Below are positions 33,762 to 37,402 of a DNA stretch of 37,402 nucleotides, piece after piece; position 1 is the first letter of the stretch, and each line of letters begins with the position of its first letter. The notes below the pieces were generated by a model. The model saw nothing but the letters and a program-made list of their open reading frames with translations. It was not told the origin of the DNA and did no database searches. This DNA is from Opitutales bacterium (GTDB lineage: Bacteria > Verrucomicrobiota > Verrucomicrobiia > Opitutales > Oceanipulchritudinaceae), in contig JAFIGH010000046.1 of NCBI GenBank assembly GCA_020831525.1, positions 1 through 37,402 on the forward strand, written 5' to 3'. The translations under genes and the position numbers were made by a program.

Positions 33762-36026
33762 ATGAAGCCCGTAAACCACCCCGTTGTTGATTTTCTCGAT
33801 TTCGATCCGTCCTTTGCCGGGCCGGAGCGGTTGTGGCGGGCGCTGAAACCGACCCGCGTGGAGACGGACGGTCCGGATGTTTGCGTGACGGTGCCGTTCC
33901 AAGCGCAAAAGCCCGGAGTCGACATCGTTCCGGACCGGGAAGTTGCGCCCGTCGAACACTGCCTGCGCTTGCGCGCTTATGGTCCGGCGATTCTCCGCGT
34001 GGCTGTCGATGCAAAAGGCGGTGCGATGACCGATTCGGAGATGATCGAGCTTCGTCCGGACCTGGCGGTCGATCCGCTCCGGATCGAGAGCGGGGAGAAT
34101 GAATGGCGGGTCGTGGACGGTGCCGGTGCGGTGCGTGCGCGGTTTCTCCTCGGCGAACCCGCGACCGACCCGTGGAGCGACCTCCTGCCTCCTCCCGAAC
34201 CCACTTTGGAGGCAATTTTCTATCCGGACGGAAAGAGAGCGGTGCCGCTGCGGGCCTACGACCAGTTCTTTCCCGCCCGGCACGATGCCTTCGCCCTTGC
34301 CTTTGTGAAGGAAGGCGGGGTGGTCAAGCGGTCCGCGCTCTCGCTCGCGGCGGGACCGGACGAGTGCTTCGCGGGTACGGGGGAGCGCTTTGCGAAGATG
34401 GACCTCGCCGGGAGGACCTTCCATCTCGTCAACCAGGACGGCCAGGGGGTGAACAGCCGCCGCACCTACAAGAACGTGCCGTTCTATCTTTCCAGTCGCT
34501 TGTACGGCGCCTTTGTGCACACCTCGGCCCCGACGGGGCTGTCGCTCACCGACCACTCCACGCGCTCTGTGCAGGTGATGACAGAGGAGAGCGGAATCGA
34601 TCTTTTCCTTATGGCGGGAGAGAGCGTGGAAGAAGTGATTTTCCACTACCGGAGTCTCACCGGATTTCCGTCGGTTCCGCCTCTGTGGAGTTTTGGTGTG
34701 TGGATGAGCCGCATGACCTACTTTTCCGCCGACGAGGTGGAGCGCATCTGTGACCGCCTGCGCGCGGAAGACTTTCCCTGCGATGTCATTCACCTCGACA
34801 CGGGGTGGTTCCGCACTGATTGGCTCTGTGAGTGGAAGTTTAATCCGGAGCGCTTTCCCGATCCTCCGGCCTTCGTCGAGGGGCTGCGCAAACGGGGATT
34901 CAAGGTGAGTCTGTGGCAGATGCCGTACATCGCGGAGAAGGCGGAGCAGCACGAAGAGGCGGTCGCGAACCGCTACATCGGACCGCTCAAGGAAACAAGG
35001 CGGCAGGGCGGGTCGAATTTCAGCGCGCTCGACTACGCGGGCACGATTGATTTCACCTATCCCAAAGCGGTCGAGTGGTACAAGGGTTTGCTGCGCCGCC
35101 TCCTTGAAATGGGTGTTGTCTGTATCAAGACCGACTTCGGGGAGACGATCCACCTCAACGCCGAATACCACGGCATGCCGGCGCATACGCTCAACAACCT
35201 CTACGGGCTGCTCTACCAGAAGGCGGCCTTTGAGGTGACGAAGGAGGTGACGGGCGACGGAATTGTCTGGGCCCGGGCGGGGTGGGCCGGTTGTCAACGC
35301 TATCCCCTGCACTGGGGCGGTGACGCGGCGGCAACGTGGGACGGACTCGCCGCTTCGTTGAGAGGCGGGTTGCACCTCGGTCTTTCCGGCTTCGGCTTCT
35401 GGAGTCACGATATTCCCGGCTTTCACGGCGTGCCGGACTTCATGAATTCCGTCATTCCGGACGACCTTTACGTGCGGTGGACGCAGTTCGGCGTGTTTTC
35501 CTCGCACATGCGGTACCACGGGACATCGAAGCGCGAACCCTACGAATATCCGCGCATCGCCGGTATCGTGCGGCGGTGGTTTAAGTTGCGTTACGCGCTG
35601 ATCCCCTACATTCTGCGCGAGAGTGAACGCTGCGCGACGACGGGCTATCCCGTCCTGCGCGCGCTCGCGTTTCATTGGCCGGAGGACAAGACCGTCTGGC
35701 ACATCGACGATCAATACTGTTTCGGCGGAGATCTTCTCGTCGCACCGGTGATGAACAGCGAAGGGGTGCGCGATGTGTATCTGCCGGAGGGTCGGTGGGT
35801 ACACTTCTTCACCGGTGAAGCGGTGAGCGGCGGGCGCTGGCTGCGGGATGTCCGCACCCCGATGGACGAGATGCCGGTGTGGGTACGGCACGGCGCGGTT
35901 GTCCCGGTACACACCCGGGCGGTTTCCAACACCGATGAGATGGACCTCGGATCGGTCCGGGAAATCACTGCCGATGACGGATTTGCGGGAATTTTTAACT
36001 ACATTGACGCGGGAAAGAAAGTTTGA
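33762..36026 (+). CDS. GH31 alpha-xylosidase (YicI-like)
   Basis: A 754-residue cytoplasmic GH31 enzyme. The barrel starts LWSFGVWMSRMTYFSADEVE and HLDTGWF. The nucleophile motif is CIKTDFGETIHLNAEYHG with Asp458. The acid/base motif is HWGGDAAATWDGLAASLRGG with Asp521, followed by GLSGFGFWSHDIPGFHG. KTDFGE and WGGD-x-x-A-T-W are the E. coli YicI pattern, which favours alpha-xylosidase over alpha-glucosidase. It would remove alpha-linked xylose from oligosaccharides such as xyloglucan fragments or pectic side chains; methylated xylose is also possible since RG-II carries 2-O-methyl-xylose. The ATG at 33762 follows gttttc without a Shine-Dalgarno; a frame start at 33732 is less likely. The stop is one base before the next ATG. 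Confidence 0.92.
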   Translation: MKPVNHPVVDFLDFDPSFAGPERLWRALKPTRVETDGPDVCVTVPFQAQKPGVDIVPDREVAPVEHCLRLRAYGPAILRVAVDAKGGAMTDSEMIELRPDLAVDPLRIESGENEWRVVDGAGAVRARFLLGEPATDPWSDLLPPPEPTLEAIFYPDGKRAVPLRAYDQFFPARHDAFALAFVKEGGVVKRSALSLAAGPDECFAGTGERFAKMDLAGRTFHLVNQDGQGVNSRRTYKNVPFYLSSRLYGAFVHTSAPTGLSLTDHSTRSVQVMTEESGIDLFLMAGESVEEVIFHYRSLTGFPSVPPLWSFGVWMSRMTYFSADEVERICDRLRAEDFPCDVIHLDTGWFRTDWLCEWKFNPERFPDPPAFVEGLRKRGFKVSLWQMPYIAEKAEQHEEAVANRYIGPLKETRRQGGSNFSALDYAGTIDFTYPKAVEWYKGLLRRLLEMGVVCIKTDFGETIHLNAEYHGMPAHTLNNLYGLLYQKAAFEVTKEVTGDGIVWARAGWAGCQRYPLHWGGDAAATWDGLAASLRGGLHLGLSGFGFWSHDIPGFHGVPDFMNSVIPDDLYVRWTQFGVFSSHMRYHGTSKREPYEYPRIAGIVRRWFKLRYALIPYILRESERCATTGYPVLRALAFHWPEDKTVWHIDDQYCFGGDLLVAPVMNSEGVRDVYLPEGRWVHFFTGEAVSGGRWLRDVRTPMDEMPVWVRHGAVVPVHTRAVSNTDEMDLGSVREITADDGFAGIFNYIDAGKKV

Positions 36027-36027
36027 G

Positions 36028-37092
36028 ATGAAGACCTGGAAGACGAATTTCGAAGAGTCGAAAGAGAACTACCTGCGGTGGTGGAAGGGCGAAGGCCTGG
36101 TCATCAGCATGTGGGAGCACTTGGAGAAGGACGGCGCGCCGCACGAGACCGTTCCGGAGCCGCCGCCGCCGGCTTCGCTTGAACAGCGGTGGTTCGACCC
36201 GGACTGGCGCGCCGCGCGGATCCACTACGAGTTGTCACGCAGTTCCTTCAAAGCCGATATCCTTCCGGTGGCCAACACCCACCTCGGGCCGGGATCGCTC
36301 GCCGCCGCGCTCGGGGCGGATCTGGAAGGGCGCGCCGACACCATATGGATCACCCACGGCGACGAACCGGGCGACGAAATCGTCTTTGACGAACAGGGCA
36401 AGTGGTGGCAGTTGCACCTCGATCTGCTTCGTGCCTGCAAAGCCCGCTCCGCCGGGCGCTACCTTGTCGGGTGCCCCGACCTGGTGGAGGGACTCGACAC
36501 CCTCGCCAGCCTGCGCGGTCCCGAAGCCGTCCTCATGGACACAGCGATGCGCCCGGAGGTCGTCGAGGCGCAGTTGCAGGCGGTGAACGACGCCTACTTC
36601 AAGGCCTATGACACGATTTACGACATCATCAACGTCGAGGGTGAATCGGCCTTTTGCTACTTCTCCATCTGGGGACCGGGAAAGGTCGCGAAGCTCCAGA
36701 GCGACATCTCCATAATGATCTCGCCGGCCGACTTCCGGCGCTTTTGCCTGCCCTATCTCCGCGAGCAGTGCCAAAAAATCGACTACACCCTCTACCACCT
36801 CGACGGGGTGGGGGCGATGCGCCATGTCGACGCTCTCCTCGAAATCGAAGATCTCAACGCCATCCAGTGGACCCCGGGCGTCGGCGAGCCGCAGGGCGGC
36901 GATCCGCGTTGGTACCCGCTCTACCGAAGGATCCTTGAAGCCGGAACGTCCGTCATGCCCTGCTGGGTCGAAATCGACGAACTCGAACCCCTCCTCGAAA
37001 ACGTCGGCGCCAAAGGCCTCAACTGCCTCATGCACTTCCGCACAGAGGCGGACATCGACCGCGCCCGGAAAGTCGCGGAGCGTTACCGGTAG
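36028..37092 (+). CDS. URO-D-superfamily protein of unknown function
   Basis: A 354-residue cytoplasmic protein resembling the uroporphyrinogen-decarboxylase/corrinoid-methyltransferase (MtaA/CmuA-like) barrel. It opens KTWKTNFEESKENYLRWWKG, has GEGLVISMWEH, GRYLVGCPDLVEGLDTLASL, IWGPGKVAKLQSDISIMISP then ADFRRFCLPYL, YTLYHLDGVGAMRHVDALLE and NAIQWTPGVGEPQGGDPRWY, and ends with a regular helix-strand pattern (VMPCWVEIDELEPLLENVGA, NCLMHFRTEADIDRARKV). True URO-D porphyrin-site arginines are not evident. The zinc ligands of methyltransferases (HxC...C) are not clear either; YHLDG and PCW are the nearest. It is translationally coupled to GH31 (1-bp gap), so a role in handling a product of that enzyme, perhaps a methylated sugar, is a guess. 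The start follows GGAAAG with loose spacing. Confidence 0.7.
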   Translation: MKTWKTNFEESKENYLRWWKGEGLVISMWEHLEKDGAPHETVPEPPPPASLEQRWFDPDWRAARIHYELSRSSFKADILPVANTHLGPGSLAAALGADLEGRADTIWITHGDEPGDEIVFDEQGKWWQLHLDLLRACKARSAGRYLVGCPDLVEGLDTLASLRGPEAVLMDTAMRPEVVEAQLQAVNDAYFKAYDTIYDIINVEGESAFCYFSIWGPGKVAKLQSDISIMISPADFRRFCLPYLREQCQKIDYTLYHLDGVGAMRHVDALLEIEDLNAIQWTPGVGEPQGGDPRWYPLYRRILEAGTSVMPCWVEIDELEPLLENVGAKGLNCLMHFRTEADIDRARKVAERYR

Positions 37093-37112
37093 AATTACGT
37101 TCTTCCCGTATA

Positions 37113-37131
37113 GAATCTCCCCCGGAGATTC
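37113..37131 (+). terminator. Hairpin after the GH31/URO-D unit
   Basis: GAATCTCC (37113-37120) and GGAGATTC (37124-37131) form a perfect 8-bp stem with a 3-nt loop, starting 21 bases after the URO-D-like stop. It is well placed to end the transcript, although no T-run follows. Confidence 0.5.
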
Positions 37132-37150
37132 GATTGTCGACAGAGATCCG

Positions 37151-37342
37151 GGATTCCAGCGGAGCTGGAGAAAACCGGAGGCTACGATAAGCGTCCATTA
37201 GCGAAGATGAGCCCCGTTGTGACGGGATTTCGCAAGCTCAACGGATGGTTCCCGGCTCCGCCGGGTTGCGGTGGAGGGGAATTCTTGGGCGCAGCTTTCC
37301 AGCAAAGCTGGAGACCGCTAATATGCGCTAATTTACGCTAAT
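37151..37342. repeat. Hairpin cluster with heptamers in 10-bp register
   Basis: The rest of the right edge has no gene. CCAGCggaGCTGG (37156-37168) and CCAGCaaaGCTGG (37299-37311) are copies of one hairpin, each followed by AGA. Between them are CCCGTtgtgACGGG (37213-37226) and CCCGGCtccGCCGGG (37251-37265). Outside are heptamers in exact 10-bp steps: ATAAGCG (37187) and ATTAGCG (37197) on the left, and CGCTAAT at 37316, 37326 and 37336 on the right in inverse orientation. The arrangement looks like a repetitive element or a regulatory/structured RNA region. The last 60 bp (37343-37402) show nothing further. Confidence 0.5.
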
Positions 37343-37402
37343 GAGTAGATGGTTGGATGGATTCGTGTGCTCTTTGAGATCCGCAGTGGAGAAATACCTT
37401 TG

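Noticed and set aside
33672-35912. 746-codon minus-strand open frame opposite GH31
   Set aside because: It is antisense to a gene with clear GH31 catalytic motifs, has a basic, low-complexity composition and no recognisable domain; long antisense frames are common in GC-rich coding DNA.
37187-37342. CRISPR array at the right edge
   Set aside because: The repeats are only 7 bp with 3-bp spacing and occur in both orientations; there are no spacer-length intervals or cas genes.

Overview
The window is about 37 kb of GC-rich DNA with no rRNA, tRNA, CRISPR array or recognisable transposase. Gene content points to a saprophytic member of the Verrucomicrobiota, probably Opitutia-like (Coraliomargarita/Puniceicoccales type). 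Support comes from a lamin-tail/CotH protein carrying autotransporter-associated beta-strand repeats, secreted lipoprotein and Sec-dependent glycan-active proteins, a GPH-type sugar symporter, a SUMF1-sialidase fusion and a HEAT-repeat pectate lyase. SusC/SusD genes are absent. The taxonomic call is inference; Lentisphaerota or Kiritimatiellota are possible alternatives.

Left block, minus strand, 15604 down to 145. Eleven co-directional genes are packed with overlaps or short gaps. In transcription order they are: an L-fucose-isomerase-like protein, a transketolase split into N- and C-terminal subunits, a glycerol-kinase-like FGGY kinase, a GH127 enzyme, a GH78 alpha-L-rhamnosidase, a RuBisCO-like protein (RLP), a DUF1537 acid-sugar kinase, an Asp/Glu-racemase-family protein, a BASS-type sodium symporter and a lipoprotein aldose 1-epimerase. 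Isomerase + FGGY kinase + split transketolase has the layout of the transketolase route for the branched pentose D-apiose. RLP + DUF1537 kinase has the layout of the oxidative apionate route (3-oxo-isoapionate kinase plus RLP decarboxylase or transcarboxylase/hydrolase). Seeing both beside rhamnosidase and arabinofuranosidase genes suggests one locus for apiose-containing pectin, such as rhamnogalacturonan II (RG-II) or apiogalacturonan.

Centre, plus strand, 15946 to 31301. A divergent 341-bp region with a 44-bp concentric palindrome separates the two blocks. It is followed by a GH141-like beta-helix lipoprotein, a 1426-residue LTD/CotH/beta-strand-repeat surface protein, a clan GH-A-like secreted hydrolase, a GPH sugar:cation symporter, a short membrane ORF, a secreted protein with a short C-terminal W/Y-rich module, a repeat-bearing intergenic stretch, a SUMF1-sialidase fusion and a HEAT-pectate lyase fusion.

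Right end. A 760-residue secreted protein (minus) is built from two copies of the architecture seen in the 345-residue protein at 25696. It diverges from a two-gene unit (plus): a YicI-like GH31 alpha-xylosidase and a URO-D-fold protein of unknown function. The last 300 bp hold a dense set of short hairpins and heptamers in exact 10-bp register.

Working model (inference): secreted or lipid-anchored enzymes (GH141-like, GH-A, pectate lyase, GH127) trim pectin outside the cytoplasm. The GPH and BASS transporters import sugars and sugar acids. GH78, GH31 and the isomerase, kinase, transketolase, RLP and DUF1537 enzymes then work in the cytoplasm. Leader genes mostly lack a Shine-Dalgarno sequence, while several internal operon genes have good ones.
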